A DNA stretch of 64,000 nt from Bacteroidota bacterium (GCA_023416995.1 JAEZGI010000033.1:53701-117700); one strand, 5' to 3'. Positions 53,022 to 62,411 are shown, numbered from the stretch's first letter. Notes: generated by a model from the sequence alone, not told the origin. Program-made: numbers and translations.

Positions 53022-55106
53022 TTAAACTGTTGGTGGATGATTGGTGACATTTGGATCGTAAGGTGGAACGCCTTCGCTGATTGCACCATTTGAATGATGA
53101 TCAGGATTTGGATCGTCAACGTCCAGGGTTTTTCTTTCTTCGAAAGGACGTTTTCCAATCAATCTTTCAACATCGCTCTGGAACAATACTTCTTTATCAA
53201 GAAGTGCTTCAGCAAGGATACTAACCTGTTCACTTTTTTCGATCAGCAAACGTTTGGTTTTTTCGTATGCTGCATCGATCAGTTTTCTCACTTCGTCATC
53301 AATCAGCCTGGACGTTTCTTCACTATAGGGTTTTGTGAAAGAACCTTCCTGCGCCGGATCATAGAAGCTCACCTTACCCACTTTTTCATTCATACCATAA
53401 ACGGTAATCATTGAATAGGCGATGCGTGTAATTTGCTGCAGGTCGTTTTGAGCTCCGGTAGAAATTTTATTAAAGAAAATCTCTTCACTTGCTCTCCCAC
53501 CGAGTGTCATACAAATCTGTTCAACTAACTGATCAGTGTTGTAAAGATATTGCTCCTTTGGTGTGTATTGGGCATAACCAAGTGCTGCAACTCCACGAGG
53601 TACAATGGTTACTTTCAGTAAAGGATATGCATGTTCGAGGTACCACCCGCAGATAGCATGTCCAGCTTCATGATAAGCAATGATTTTCTTTTCTTCAGGA
53701 GAGATGATTTTGTTCTTTTTCTCAAGACCACCTATAACGCGATCAACTGCATCCTGGAAATCTTCCATCTCAACATGCTCTTTGCCTTTTCTTGCAGCGA
53801 TCAACGCGGCTTCATTACACACATTGGCAATATCTGCACCAGCAAAGCCGGGTGTTTGTTCTGCCAGTTTATGAATATCAACCTTGGTAGATATCTTAAT
53901 TGGTTTGAGATGCACTTTGAAAATATGCTCGCGACCTTTAAGATCCGGTTTATCTATTGAGATTTGTCTGTCGAAACGTCCCGGACGCAACAGCGCTGTA
54001 TCAAGTACATCAGGTCTGTTGGTAGCTGCAAGAACGATGATACCGCTTTCACCACTGAACCCATCCATCTCAACCAGGAGCTGGTTCAGCGTACTTTCGC
54101 GTTCATCATTGCTCATGATCGCGTTTTTGCCCCTTGCACGACCGATAGCATCAATCTCATCGATAAAAATGATACAGGGAGCTTTTTCGCGTGCCTGTTT
54201 GAAAAGATCTCTTACACGGCTGGCACCCACACCCACAAATAGTTCAACGAAATCAGAACCAGACATAGAGAAGAATGGCACCTGGGCCTCACCTGCCATA
54301 GCTTTTGCAAGCAAGGTTTTACCTGTTCCCGGAGGACCCACAAGCAACGCACCTTTCGGAATCTTACCACCAAGCGCAGTGTACTTTTTAGGGTTTTTCA
54401 GGAAGTCAACTATTTCCATCACTTCCACCTTGGCTTCATCAAGCCCGGCAACGTCAGCAAACGTGATGTTTACTTTGGCGCCTTTATCAAACAGCGTTGC
54501 TTTAGATTTTCCAATGTTGAATATACCGCCGGGACCACTTCCGCCGCCGGCACCACCACCCATTTTACGCATAAGCATTACCCAGATCAAGACAATAACG
54601 AGTAATGGCAAAAGGAAATTAAGGAATGGACCGAACCATTCACCTTCCATCACCGGTTTATACGGGAACTGAGGTATGGATGGATCGTTTTTAAATTCAT
54701 CTAAAAGCCGTTTTTCAAATTCATCCGTTTTGGTAACGGTAAATTCAAAATGAGGACCTTCAGGTTTCGCGCCCTGCCAGCTTTTCTCAAGCTTTTCTTT
54801 ATAATAAGGTTTATCAAGGCTGTCCTTTTTGATATAAACCCGTACAAGGTTTTTGTTGGTTACCAATACCAGCCGTGCTACATCGCCCTTGCGCAGCATG
54901 TTGTTGGTGAATTCCATTTCAGACTCCAGTTGCTTGGCATCCGGAGTAAATGAGCCAAAGATCTGGAAACCTACAAGCACGGCGAATATGATGGCCCAGA
55001 TCCAGTAAATGCTAAATCTTGGCCCTTTCTTGGGATTGTTATCGTCTCTTGGTCTTAACCGGGGGAAATTACGGTCGTTTTGTCTTGAGTCGTCTTGTGA
55101 CATCAT
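53022..55106 (-). CDS. ftsH: ATP-dependent zinc metalloprotease FtsH
   Basis: The 694-residue membrane protease has two transmembrane helices (about 32-52 and 160-180) flanking a periplasmic domain. The AAA domain has Walker A GPPGTGKT near residue 255 and Walker B IIFIDEIDAIG near 313. The SRH lies near ATNRPDVLDTALLRPGRFDRQ. The zinc site is HEAGH near 478. It extracts and degrades membrane proteins, and LpxC or sigma-32-type regulators in other bacteria. The C-terminal acidic tail DVDDPNPDHHSNGA is a loose linker. rsfS lies 109 bases upstream on the same strand. Confidence 0.97.
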   Translation of the reverse strand: MMSQDDSRQNDRNFPRLRPRDDNNPKKGPRFSIYWIWAIIFAVLVGFQIFGSFTPDAKQLESEMEFTNNMLRKGDVARLVLVTNKNLVRVYIKKDSLDKPYYKEKLEKSWQGAKPEGPHFEFTVTKTDEFEKRLLDEFKNDPSIPQFPYKPVMEGEWFGPFLNFLLPLLVIVLIWVMLMRKMGGGAGGGSGPGGIFNIGKSKATLFDKGAKVNITFADVAGLDEAKVEVMEIVDFLKNPKKYTALGGKIPKGALLVGPPGTGKTLLAKAMAGEAQVPFFSMSGSDFVELFVGVGASRVRDLFKQAREKAPCIIFIDEIDAIGRARGKNAIMSNDERESTLNQLLVEMDGFSGESGIIVLAATNRPDVLDTALLRPGRFDRQISIDKPDLKGREHIFKVHLKPIKISTKVDIHKLAEQTPGFAGADIANVCNEAALIAARKGKEHVEMEDFQDAVDRVIGGLEKKNKIISPEEKKIIAYHEAGHAICGWYLEHAYPLLKVTIVPRGVAALGYAQYTPKEQYLYNTDQLVEQICMTLGGRASEEIFFNKISTGAQNDLQQITRIAYSMITVYGMNEKVGKVSFYDPAQEGSFTKPYSEETSRLIDDEVRKLIDAAYEKTKRLLIEKSEQVSILAEALLDKEVLFQSDVERLIGKRPFEERKTLDVDDPNPDHHSNGAISEGVPPYDPNVTNHPPTV

Positions 55107-55215
55107 TCTGGGTCTCCTAGGTTCTTGATTTTGTGATAATTTGTTTTTTTGAGTTCATCGTTGCCGGTTGTGATCAATGAACCTTAACTACAGATCACAA
55201 CAAACAGTCGATAAA

Positions 55216-55620
55216 CTATAAATGTTCATCTGTGAGCGCATCGCTCCACATTTCTTCCAGCTTGTAAAACCTACGGGTTTCGGGTTGCATAACATGAACA
55301 ACCACGTTTATATAGTCGACAAGAATCCAATGAGCAGCCTGTTGCCCTTCATGACGATAGGGCGACTCGTCCGTAACCTGTTTCACATAAAACTCAACAT
55401 AATCACTGATAGCTTTAACCTGGGTCGTACTGTTGGCTTCGCAAACAATAAAAAAATCTGCAACTGCTTCAGGAATTTTACGGAGATCCAGAGAAACGAT
55501 ATTTGAACCTTTCTTTTCCTGGATGGCGTGTATTATTGCTTTAAATATTTTTGAATTTTTTGTTAACCTGGCAACACCGTTTCTCTTGCGGCGGGTAGAT
55601 AACTTTGAAAGTTGTTCCAA
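55216..55620 (-). CDS. rsfS: Ribosome silencing factor RsfS
   Basis: The 134-residue protein has the RsfS core: IIHAIQEKKGSNIVSLDLRK, VADFFIVCEANSTTQVKAIS and HWILVDYINVVVHVMQPETR. RsfS binds ribosomal protein L14 and stops 30S joining when nutrients are low. An N-terminal extension of about 20 residues (SKLSTRRKRNGVAR) is basic. It lies upstream of ftsH on the same strand and probably starts the rsfS-ftsH-LUD-lpxH unit. A -7 element lies 78 bases upstream, overlapping the divergent birA start region. Confidence 0.93.
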   Translation of the reverse strand: MEQLSKLSTRRKRNGVARLTKNSKIFKAIIHAIQEKKGSNIVSLDLRKIPEAVADFFIVCEANSTTQVKAISDYVEFYVKQVTDESPYRHEGQQAAHWILVDYINVVVHVMQPETRRFYKLEEMWSDALTDEHL

Positions 55621-55698
55621 TAATCAAAACTTTTAGTGATCAATTGTATTTATACAGAAGACGCATAAGTAACGTCTATATTTTAATTTCGTTTGTAT

Positions 55699-55706
55699 CA
55701 AAAATA
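55699..55706 (-). promoter_or_regulatory. -7 promoter element of rsfS-ftsH operon
   Basis: CAAAAATA on the plus strand reads TATTTTTG on the minus strand, an exact TAnnTTTG match, 78 bases before the rsfS start and nine bases before the birA start on the opposite strand. Confidence 0.4.
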
Positions 55707-55714
55707 GTAATCTT

Positions 55715-56488
55715 TTGTCATTTCCTGCCACCTTTGATACTATAGGACAGCCTTTCATCGTGCTGCCAACGGTTGATAGCACCAACAACTATGCCATGGC
55801 ACAGGCCCGTGCTGGATTTGCGGGCCATGGCACCACCTATTTTGCGCTTGAACAAACAGCCGGTAAGGGGCAGCGGGGTAAAAGCTGGGTTTCCGCGCCC
55901 GGTGAGAATATCATGATGAGCCTGAATCTCAGTCCTGGTACGGCTCACATCAACCAGGCCTTCCTTTTTTCAGCTACTATTGCGCTCGGTTGTTATGATT
56001 TTTATAAATCTATAGCCGGTGATGACACATCGGTCAAATGGCCGAACGATATTTACTGGCGTGACAGAAAGGCAGGGGGCATTCTCATTGAAAACCAACT
56101 TACCCCGCCCGATAATTCCTGGAGTTCCGCAATAGCAGGCATGGGCATTAATGTTAATCAAACCCGTTTCGATGAATACCAGGCAAAAGCGGTTTCACTA
56201 AAACAAATTACAGGTAAAGAATTTGATGTGATCAGGCTGGCCCGCTCACTGTGTGGTTTTATATCACAACGACTGGAGCTTTTTTATAAAAACAAGTCCG
56301 ATAAAATTCTGAGTGACTACAACTCGGCGTTGTTTATGCTTGGCCAGAAAGTGAAACTGCGCCAGGGACCAGTGACCTTCGAAACCATAATTAAGGGGGT
56401 TGATTCATGGGGTTGGTTGCTTACAAGCGACAATGCCGACCGCAGGTTCGCGGTTGGTGAAGTTGAGTGGATAATTCAAAAAGAATGA
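55715..56488 (+). CDS. birA: Biotin-[acetyl-CoA-carboxylase] ligase
   Basis: The start appears to be TTG at 55715, giving 257 residues; no in-frame ATG lies upstream near the start. The ligase motifs are VDSTNNYAMAQAR, the biotin-binding GKGQRGKSW (near residue 50) and VKWPNDIYWRDRKAGGILIE (near 108). A C-terminal SH3-like domain closes the protein. There is no N-terminal helix-turn-helix, so it is a monofunctional ligase that biotinylates acyl-CoA carboxylases rather than a repressor. The next small gene begins five bases downstream. Confidence 0.92.
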   Translation: MSFPATFDTIGQPFIVLPTVDSTNNYAMAQARAGFAGHGTTYFALEQTAGKGQRGKSWVSAPGENIMMSLNLSPGTAHINQAFLFSATIALGCYDFYKSIAGDDTSVKWPNDIYWRDRKAGGILIENQLTPPDNSWSSAIAGMGINVNQTRFDEYQAKAVSLKQITGKEFDVIRLARSLCGFISQRLELFYKNKSDKILSDYNSALFMLGQKVKLRQGPVTFETIIKGVDSWGWLLTSDNADRRFAVGEVEWIIQKE

Positions 56489-56492
56489 GCGT

Positions 56493-56783
56493 GTGAATTA
56501 CCGAATAAAAGAAAATTCAACACTCGCCAGGCTGGCAGCCTGGAAATTAGGCACAGCGCGCGTGGCTATGGTGCTGGGAAAAACCATTTACCTGCACAAT
56601 ACTTCTGCGGCCGAATTTTTAGAAAATAAAAGATGGGTTAAACACGAACTCAAACATATACAACAGTTCCGGCGACACGGATTTTTCCTGTTTCTGTGTC
56701 GATACCTGGTAGAATCGTTGCGGCATGGCTACTACAACAATAAATTTGAAGTGGAAGCCCGGGCCGCAGAACAGGAGAATTAA
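56493..56783 (+). CDS. Small protein with a HELKH zinc-metallopeptidase-like motif
   Basis: The 96-residue protein begins at GTG 56493, five bases after birA. It carries KHELKHIQQF near residues 50-59, an HExxH-type zinc site, followed by a hydrophobic segment FFLFLCRYLVESL and the conserved YYNNKFEVEARAAEQ that supplies a possible third ligand Glu. It resembles small DUF4157-like or M48-like proteins, but at this size an active enzyme is uncertain. Its stop overlaps the stop of the convergent peroxiredoxin gene by four bases. Co-translation with birA is probable. Confidence 0.75.
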   Translation: MNYRIKENSTLARLAAWKLGTARVAMVLGKTIYLHNTSAAEFLENKRWVKHELKHIQQFRRHGFFLFLCRYLVESLRHGYYNNKFEVEARAAEQEN

Positions 56784-57235
56784 ACCTTTAAGATTTCCTC
56801 TGCATGCTGTTTGTTTTTAGGACGCAGGAAGATTCTGCTGATCCGGCCTTGTTCGTCAATAACAAATGTTGTGCGATGCAGGCCCAGATACTTTCTTCCA
56901 TATAATACTTTTTCGCCCCAGACTCCATATTTCTCAATGATCTTACGCCCGGGATCCGTGATCAGCGCAAACGGCAGCTGATACTTTTCACGAAAACGCT
57001 GGTGTTTGGTTCCTTCGTCCGGACTTATCCCGATGATTTCAAAACCATGTTGTTTCAGCAAAGCATAATTATCTCTCAGGTTACAAGCCTGCACGGTACA
57101 GGTAGGGGTATCATCCTGGGGATAGAAATACAAAACCACCTTACGTCCTTTGAAATCAGCCAGCTTTATTTTGTTGCCATCCTGGTCGGTTCCTGTAAAA
57201 GCGGGAGCCTTGTCGCCTTCTTTTAATGTAATCAT
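56780..57235 (-). CDS. bcp: Thioredoxin-dependent peroxiredoxin, BCP type
   Basis: The 151-residue enzyme has the peroxidatic cysteine in the motif YPQDDTPTCTVQACNLRD near residue 46, with a second cysteine five residues later, the BCP arrangement. It reduces hydrogen peroxide and organic peroxides in the cytoplasm, using thioredoxin. RTTFVIDEQGRISRIF near the C terminus is the usual beta-strand pair. It starts four bases inside the end of the M23 peptidase gene (ATGA overlap), so the two are translationally coupled. Confidence 0.95.
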   Translation of the reverse strand: MITLKEGDKAPAFTGTDQDGNKIKLADFKGRKVVLYFYPQDDTPTCTVQACNLRDNYALLKQHGFEIIGISPDEGTKHQRFREKYQLPFALITDPGRKIIEKYGVWGEKVLYGRKYLGLHRTTFVIDEQGRISRIFLRPKNKQHAEEILKV

Positions 57236-58947
57236 CTGGTAAATTTGAACGATCTTATGGTTTGGTTCCCTGCTTCATCTTCGGCACGAATCACCAATTC
57301 ATGGCTACCGCGCGGACAATTTTCATCAAAACTGTACCTGAAGATGCGACCCTTGTCGTTGGTGAACCGCAACCATTTCCCATTAAGCTCGGGACGCACA
57401 TTTTTGAACCGGCCACTGTTATCGCGAACAGTGAATACAATACCTGATGCTTTTGACAGATTTGCACCATCATTAAATCCAACCGGAACAACTACGGGCG
57501 GTTCATTATCTACAACAAGTTTATATGTGCCGAAGTCGCGGAAATTTGCAGAGGCCCATCCATCCTTCCATTCTACTTTTACAACATTTGTACGGGCACC
57601 GGATGTCCATTGCATTACCGTGCGGGATTGCTCTAACTCACTAAGCGCGCGGTTTGGCCGGATGCGAACAAGGAACGGCTCCTGTAACGGAATTAAAGAA
57701 CTTCCGATATGGTGAAGGTCAGATACGGTAGATTCTCCAGTGCCCGGCGTGGTGGAATATTTTACAAACACCTCATCGTAGAGACATTTTTCTCCAATAA
57801 AGAATTCGCATTGCTCCGACTCAAAACCGTCCAGCATCAATGGCGAAAATAATTTACCTGTTCCGGCAGGTTGTGAAACTGTGGTGTTCGCACCGCCTTT
57901 ATACTGGATACGTGTGCGCAATTCCGATTTGTTGTTATGCGCATCTTTTACTTCAATCAGGATTTCATGCGCGGCACCGTCAGAAAGATCAAGGATCCCG
58001 TCTCCGTCATACTGGCGGTAAATTGAGTTGATATACCCTGGCAGTTCAGACAAATGTTGCAAATAAGCGCCGCCACCGGTTTTCAAACGGTAATCTATAT
58101 GCGCATTCATATAGCGGGTGTCGTTATAACTTATATTGTCCATCCTGAAGTCAACTATTGGCTTGCCATCCATGTACAGGATTGCTTCATAGATACCGTT
58201 AAGATTCGATGAACCACTCTGGGTGTCGTAACCCGTGAAGGCCAGGCTTACCTTAGGTGATGACACTGTAACTGTTCCCACAGTGGTAATATATTTCCCG
58301 GCGCCGGAATTTTTTACCGGTATTATTCTTGGGGATTGCTCGTACACACTTTTTTTTCTGTCGTAAATGCCCAACCTCAAAATCGACGGTCTGGTGTTGT
58401 CAGAAATTGGGAACCCAAAACTCATAGGGTTAACATTTACGTCATTTTCCGTTCTGCGAATTTCAAAATGGAGGTGGGGTGCCTGCGATCCACCCGTGTT
58501 TCCACTATTCGCCAGGAAATCACCTTTTTTTACAGGAAACAGGTCCGGCGTGAGTTCTAGCCCTAAGCTCCAACTTTCCAGCCGGTATTGCTGTTCTTTA
58601 ACCCATGCTTCTAATTTTGGGTTGAAGTCGTTAAGGTGAGCATACAATGTGGTAAAACCGTTGGGATGATTAATATAAAGAGCGCGTCCGAATCCACCCG
58701 GTTCAATTTTGATACGAGCGATATAGCCCTCTGCTGCGGCATACACCGGTAAATTTTCCCTGGCCTGCGTTTTGAGATCAAGACCCATGTGGTAATGGTT
58801 GGGTCGTAGTTCACCAAAGTTGCCGCTTAACAGTATGGGGATGTTTAAAGGGTTGCGGAAATATCCCTTCGGATAACCCACTTCTGGCGGGCGTTGGGCA
58901 AAGCTGAACTGACACAAAAACAACAGGGGAAAAAACAACAAACGCAT
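57232..58947 (-). CDS. Periplasmic M23 peptidase with C-terminal beta-rich extension
   Basis: The 571-residue protein has a signal peptide (MRLLFFPLLFLCQFSFA) and an M23 domain at about 35-170. Its zinc ligands are in NHYHMGLD near residue 51 and HLHFE near 158, so it is probably an active peptidoglycan hydrolase. The rest (about 190-571) is a series of beta-sandwich-like units, for example FRDFGTYKLVVDNEPP near 475. Members with this long C-terminal part are common in Bacteroidota and distinct from LytM regulators. It has a -7 element 28 bases upstream. Confidence 0.9.
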   Translation of the reverse strand: MRLLFFPLLFLCQFSFAQRPPEVGYPKGYFRNPLNIPILLSGNFGELRPNHYHMGLDLKTQARENLPVYAAAEGYIARIKIEPGGFGRALYINHPNGFTTLYAHLNDFNPKLEAWVKEQQYRLESWSLGLELTPDLFPVKKGDFLANSGNTGGSQAPHLHFEIRRTENDVNVNPMSFGFPISDNTRPSILRLGIYDRKKSVYEQSPRIIPVKNSGAGKYITTVGTVTVSSPKVSLAFTGYDTQSGSSNLNGIYEAILYMDGKPIVDFRMDNISYNDTRYMNAHIDYRLKTGGGAYLQHLSELPGYINSIYRQYDGDGILDLSDGAAHEILIEVKDAHNNKSELRTRIQYKGGANTTVSQPAGTGKLFSPLMLDGFESEQCEFFIGEKCLYDEVFVKYSTTPGTGESTVSDLHHIGSSLIPLQEPFLVRIRPNRALSELEQSRTVMQWTSGARTNVVKVEWKDGWASANFRDFGTYKLVVDNEPPVVVPVGFNDGANLSKASGIVFTVRDNSGRFKNVRPELNGKWLRFTNDKGRIFRYSFDENCPRGSHELVIRAEDEAGNQTIRSFKFTR

Positions 58948-58975
58948 CCTGAACTTTTTTCGGTGACAAGAGCCG

Positions 58976-58983
58976 CAAAACTA
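58976..58983 (-). promoter_or_regulatory. -7 promoter element of M23-bcp operon
   Basis: CAAAACTA on the plus strand reads TAGTTTTG on the minus strand and matches TAnnTTTG exactly, 28 bases before the M23 start. Confidence 0.5.
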
Positions 58984-59184
58984 AGCCGTTTATAATGAAT
59001 GGCCTTATTCTTGCCTTACTCTTAACAGTTAAAAGCTTCAAACTTTTCTGCCGGGCAAGTGTTTTTATGAAAGTGTGTTAAAAAATAATGAAACCCGGCA
59101 AAACGGATAATATATTTTGAATTTGGAACAGCTTTTGGCATTAGGGCTGTGTCTTAATTATATGACAATAAAAATTCACCGGAA

Positions 59185-59400
59185 ATGAAAAAGATTTACA
59201 ACAGAACCATTTTGCTTATTGCTATTGTTTTTGGAAGTATTGTAGGTATTGTAAAGGGTGCCGAGGCAAAGCAACGATGGATGTTTAAAATCAAGATCCG
59301 GAATGAAGAGAAACGTCAGCAGGCTCAGCAGAAGAAACTGCTGGAAGACGGGAATGTCGCGCTTGATGACATTGAAATGGCATCATACCATAAAAGCTGA
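59185..59400 (+). CDS. Small membrane or exported protein, unknown
   Basis: The 71-residue product starts with a hydrophobic segment (about 7-26, NRTILLIAIVFGSIVGIV) that could be a signal anchor, then a basic and glutamine-rich helical part (KIKIRNEEKRQQAQQKK). The -7 region at 59121 is off by one base (TATATTTTG). A strong terminator follows within 30 bases, supporting a real short gene. No family is recognised. Confidence 0.55.
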   Translation: MKKIYNRTILLIAIVFGSIVGIVKGAEAKQRWMFKIKIRNEEKRQQAQQKKLLEDGNVALDDIEMASYHKS

Positions 59401-59425
59401 ATTCGCGCATAAAAATATTTTCCGG

Positions 59426-59450
59426 AACCCCGCCCTGCGCGGGGTTTTTT
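59426..59450 (+). terminator. Rho-independent terminator of the 71-residue gene
   Basis: An 8-bp stem AACCCCGC/GCGGGGTT (59426-59433 with 59439-59446) has loop CCTGC and continues into T to 59450, 25 bases after the stop codon. Confidence 0.85.
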
Positions 59451-59506
59451 CATGCCCGCTGGTGATTTTAAACAAAAAAATATCGGCACGTTTCCTTCTG
59501 CTGCCT

Positions 59507-59514
59507 TACTTTTG
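59507..59514 (+). promoter_or_regulatory. -7 promoter element of carB
   Basis: TACTTTTG matches TAnnTTTG exactly, 34 bases before the carB ATG. Confidence 0.5.
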
Positions 59515-59548
59515 CGCAATTTGTTTTTAAAAATTAGTTTAAACATAT

Positions 59549-62374
59549 ATGCCAAAAGATTCTTCCATTAAGTCAGTATTGATCATCGGTTCAGGACCAA
59601 TTATTATCGGGCAAGCTTGCGAGTTTGATTATTCCGGCACCCAGGCCGCCCGGAGTTTGCGGGAAGAAGGCATCAAAGTGATTCTTATAAACAGTAACCC
59701 GGCCACGATCATGACCGATCCCATGATGGCCGACAAGGTTTACCTGTTACCACTTACCGTAGAAAGCATTGAACAAATCCTGGAAGAAAACCAGATAGAC
59801 GCTGTGCTACCGACAATGGGCGGTCAAACTGCGTTAAACCTGGCTAAAGAAGCAGAGGACCTCGGTTTGTGGGAAAAATTTGGTGTGCGCCTGATTGGGG
59901 TTGATATTAAAGCAATCGATAAAGCCGAAGATCGCGAGAAGTTTCGCCAGTGGATGATTGAACTTGGTGTGTCCGTGGCCCAGGCTAAAACCGCGAACTC
60001 CTATCTTGAAGGAAAAGAGTTTGCGCAGGAGATAGGATTCCCATTGGTGATCCGCCCGTCATTTACACTCGGTGGAACCGGCGGTGGTTTTGTTCACGGA
60101 AAAGATGATCTTGATGAAGCCCTGAACCGTGGTTTGCAGGCCTCTCCGATCCACGAGGTACTTGTTGAAAAAGCAGTACTGGGCTGGAAAGAATTTGAGC
60201 TTGAGTTACTCAGAGATGCCAATGATAATGTTGCCATTATTTGTACAGTCGAAAACTTCGACCCAATGGGCGTACACACCGGCGATTCCATTACTGTGGC
60301 GCCGGCTATGACGCTTAGTGACACAGCTTTTCAGTTGATGCGCAATACCGCGATACGCATGATGCGTGATCTTGGAAATTTTGCCGGCGGTTGTAATGTA
60401 CAGTTTGCACTCAACCCCGACAATGAAGAAATCATCGCTATTGAAATCAATCCGCGTGTGAGCCGTTCTTCCGCGCTTGCTTCAAAAGCAACGGGATACC
60501 CAATCGCTAAGATTGCTGCGAAACTCGCCATCGGTTATAACCTCGACGAGTTGCAGAACCAAATCACCAAAAACACTTCCGCTTATTTTGAACCGGCCCT
60601 GGACTATGTAATTGTTAAGTTGCCGCGTTGGAATTTCGATAAGTTCAAAGGAGCCGACGATACACTGGGTCTGCAGATGAAGTCGGTTGGTGAAGTAATG
60701 GCTATCGGACGCAGTTTTACTGAAGCAGTTCAGAAAGCTTGTCAGAGTCTCGAAAACAATGCAGTCGGTCTTGGCTATTATGGCAAAAGCCTGATGCATG
60801 GTGAAGAATTACTTGAATATATCAGGAAGCCAAAATGGGACAGGATCTTTAGGATCAAAGACGCACTGATGGCCGGTATATCGGTGAATTCAATTTCGAA
60901 AGCTACAAACGGTATTGATCGCTGGTTCCTTTACGAGATTCAGAAGATCTGTAACATGGAGAAAGAGCTCGCCAAATATCAGCTTCAGACCTTACCAATT
61001 GAAGTGCTGAAGGACGCAAAACGCCTTGGATTCAGTGACGAACAAATTGTTCGTATCATGAACAATGGCACCGAAGACGAGCTTTATGAGAAAAGAAAGG
61101 CAGCAGGCATAACACGTGTATTTAAAATGGTAGATACCTGTTCTGCCGAGTTCGAAGCAAAAACTCCATATTTCTATTCCACCTTTGAAAACGGGAACGC
61201 GAACGAAAGTATCGTTACCCCGAAAAAGAAGATCATTGTTTTAGGAAGCGGACCAAACCGGATCGGGCAAGGTATCGAGTTCGACTATTGCTGCGTTCAT
61301 GGACTGCTGGCTATCAAAGAATGTGGCTACGAAGCAATCATGGTTAACTGTAACCCAGAAACTGTTTCAACCGATTTCGATATCGCCGATAAACTGTATT
61401 TCGAACCGGTTTATTGGGAACACCTTTGGGAAATCATCGAACACGAAAAACCAGAGGGTGTAATAGTTCAGCTTGGCGGACAAACTGCGCTTAAACTTGC
61501 TGAAAGATTACATGAAAAAGGGGTTAAGATCATCGGAACTTCATTCGACAATATGGATATCGCGGAAGATCGCGGCCGTTTCAGTGATATGCTGAAACAT
61601 CTCGACATTCCTTATCCTGATTACGGTACTGCTTTGTCGGTTGATGAAGCGATCCAGGTGGCTAACCGTGTAGGTTACCCGGTTTTGGTTCGCCCAAGTT
61701 ATGTGCTGGGTGGCCAGCGTATGCGCATTGTCATCAATGATGATGAAGTTGAAAATGCTGTGGTGAGTTTGCTGAAACACATTCCGGGTAACAAAATTCT
61801 GATCGATCATTTTCTTGACCGTTGCCAGGAAGCGGAGATTGATGCCATCTTTGACGGCACGAACTTCCATGTGATGGGTGTGATGGAACATATTGAACCT
61901 GCCGGTATACATAGTGGTGATAGTAACGCGGTTTTACCTGCTTTCAACCTGACACCACTGGTTGTTACCACTATGGAACATTATGCTGAAAAAATCGCAA
62001 GGGCTTTGAACATTAAGGGTTTGATCAACATCCAGTTTGCTATCAAAGACGGGAAAGTATTTGTAATTGAAGCCAACCCGCGTGCATCACGTACCACACC
62101 TTTTATCGCCAAGGCATACCAGATTCCATATCTCAATGTTGCCACGAAGGTGATGATCGGCACACATACACTGAAGGATTTCAAATTTGAGAAGAAGCTG
62201 AAAGGTTTTGCAATCAAAGAACCGGTGTTCAGCTTCAACAAATTCCCCGGGGTAAACAAAGAACTGGGACCCGAAATGAAAAGTACCGGTGAAGCAATAC
62301 GTTTTATCAAAGATTTGCGCGATCCATATTTCCGACAGTTATATAAAGACAGAAGTATGTATTTAAGTAAATAA
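59549..62374 (+). CDS. carB: Carbamoyl-phosphate synthase large subunit without the allosteric domain
   Basis: The 941-residue enzyme makes carbamoyl phosphate from bicarbonate, glutamine-derived ammonia and two ATP, for pyrimidines and arginine. Two homologous ATP-grasp halves are visible: first half IGSGPIIIGQACEFDYSGTQA with GGTGGGFVHG, second half LGSGPNRIGQGIEFDYCCVHG with LGGQRMRIV. The end is YFRQLYKDRSMYLSK, straight after the second half, so the C-terminal MGS-like allosteric domain of about 130 residues (as in the 1073-residue Escherichia coli enzyme) is absent. The stop is clean and followed by a terminator, so it is not truncated. Short CarB forms occur in related bacteria. carA is not in the window. 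Confidence 0.95.
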   Translation: MPKDSSIKSVLIIGSGPIIIGQACEFDYSGTQAARSLREEGIKVILINSNPATIMTDPMMADKVYLLPLTVESIEQILEENQIDAVLPTMGGQTALNLAKEAEDLGLWEKFGVRLIGVDIKAIDKAEDREKFRQWMIELGVSVAQAKTANSYLEGKEFAQEIGFPLVIRPSFTLGGTGGGFVHGKDDLDEALNRGLQASPIHEVLVEKAVLGWKEFELELLRDANDNVAIICTVENFDPMGVHTGDSITVAPAMTLSDTAFQLMRNTAIRMMRDLGNFAGGCNVQFALNPDNEEIIAIEINPRVSRSSALASKATGYPIAKIAAKLAIGYNLDELQNQITKNTSAYFEPALDYVIVKLPRWNFDKFKGADDTLGLQMKSVGEVMAIGRSFTEAVQKACQSLENNAVGLGYYGKSLMHGEELLEYIRKPKWDRIFRIKDALMAGISVNSISKATNGIDRWFLYEIQKICNMEKELAKYQLQTLPIEVLKDAKRLGFSDEQIVRIMNNGTEDELYEKRKAAGITRVFKMVDTCSAEFEAKTPYFYSTFENGNANESIVTPKKKIIVLGSGPNRIGQGIEFDYCCVHGLLAIKECGYEAIMVNCNPETVSTDFDIADKLYFEPVYWEHLWEIIEHEKPEGVIVQLGGQTALKLAERLHEKGVKIIGTSFDNMDIAEDRGRFSDMLKHLDIPYPDYGTALSVDEAIQVANRVGYPVLVRPSYVLGGQRMRIVINDDEVENAVVSLLKHIPGNKILIDHFLDRCQEAEIDAIFDGTNFHVMGVMEHIEPAGIHSGDSNAVLPAFNLTPLVVTTMEHYAEKIARALNIKGLINIQFAIKDGKVFVIEANPRASRTTPFIAKAYQIPYLNVATKVMIGTHTLKDFKFEKKLKGFAIKEPVFSFNKFPGVNKELGPEMKSTGEAIRFIKDLRDPYFRQLYKDRSMYLSK

Positions 62375-62384
62375 GACAATAGAA

Positions 62385-62411
62385 GGCCGGACCAGTTCCG
62401 GTCTTTTTTTT
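62385..62411 (+). terminator. Rho-independent terminator of carB
   Basis: A 7-bp stem GGCCGGA/TCCGGTC (62385-62391 with 62397-62403, one wobble) is followed by eight T to 62411. Confidence 0.8.

Noticed and set aside
53884..54672. 262-codon open frame opposite ftsH
   Set aside because: Serine- and proline-rich antisense shadow of the AAA domain; ftsH on the other strand has every motif.
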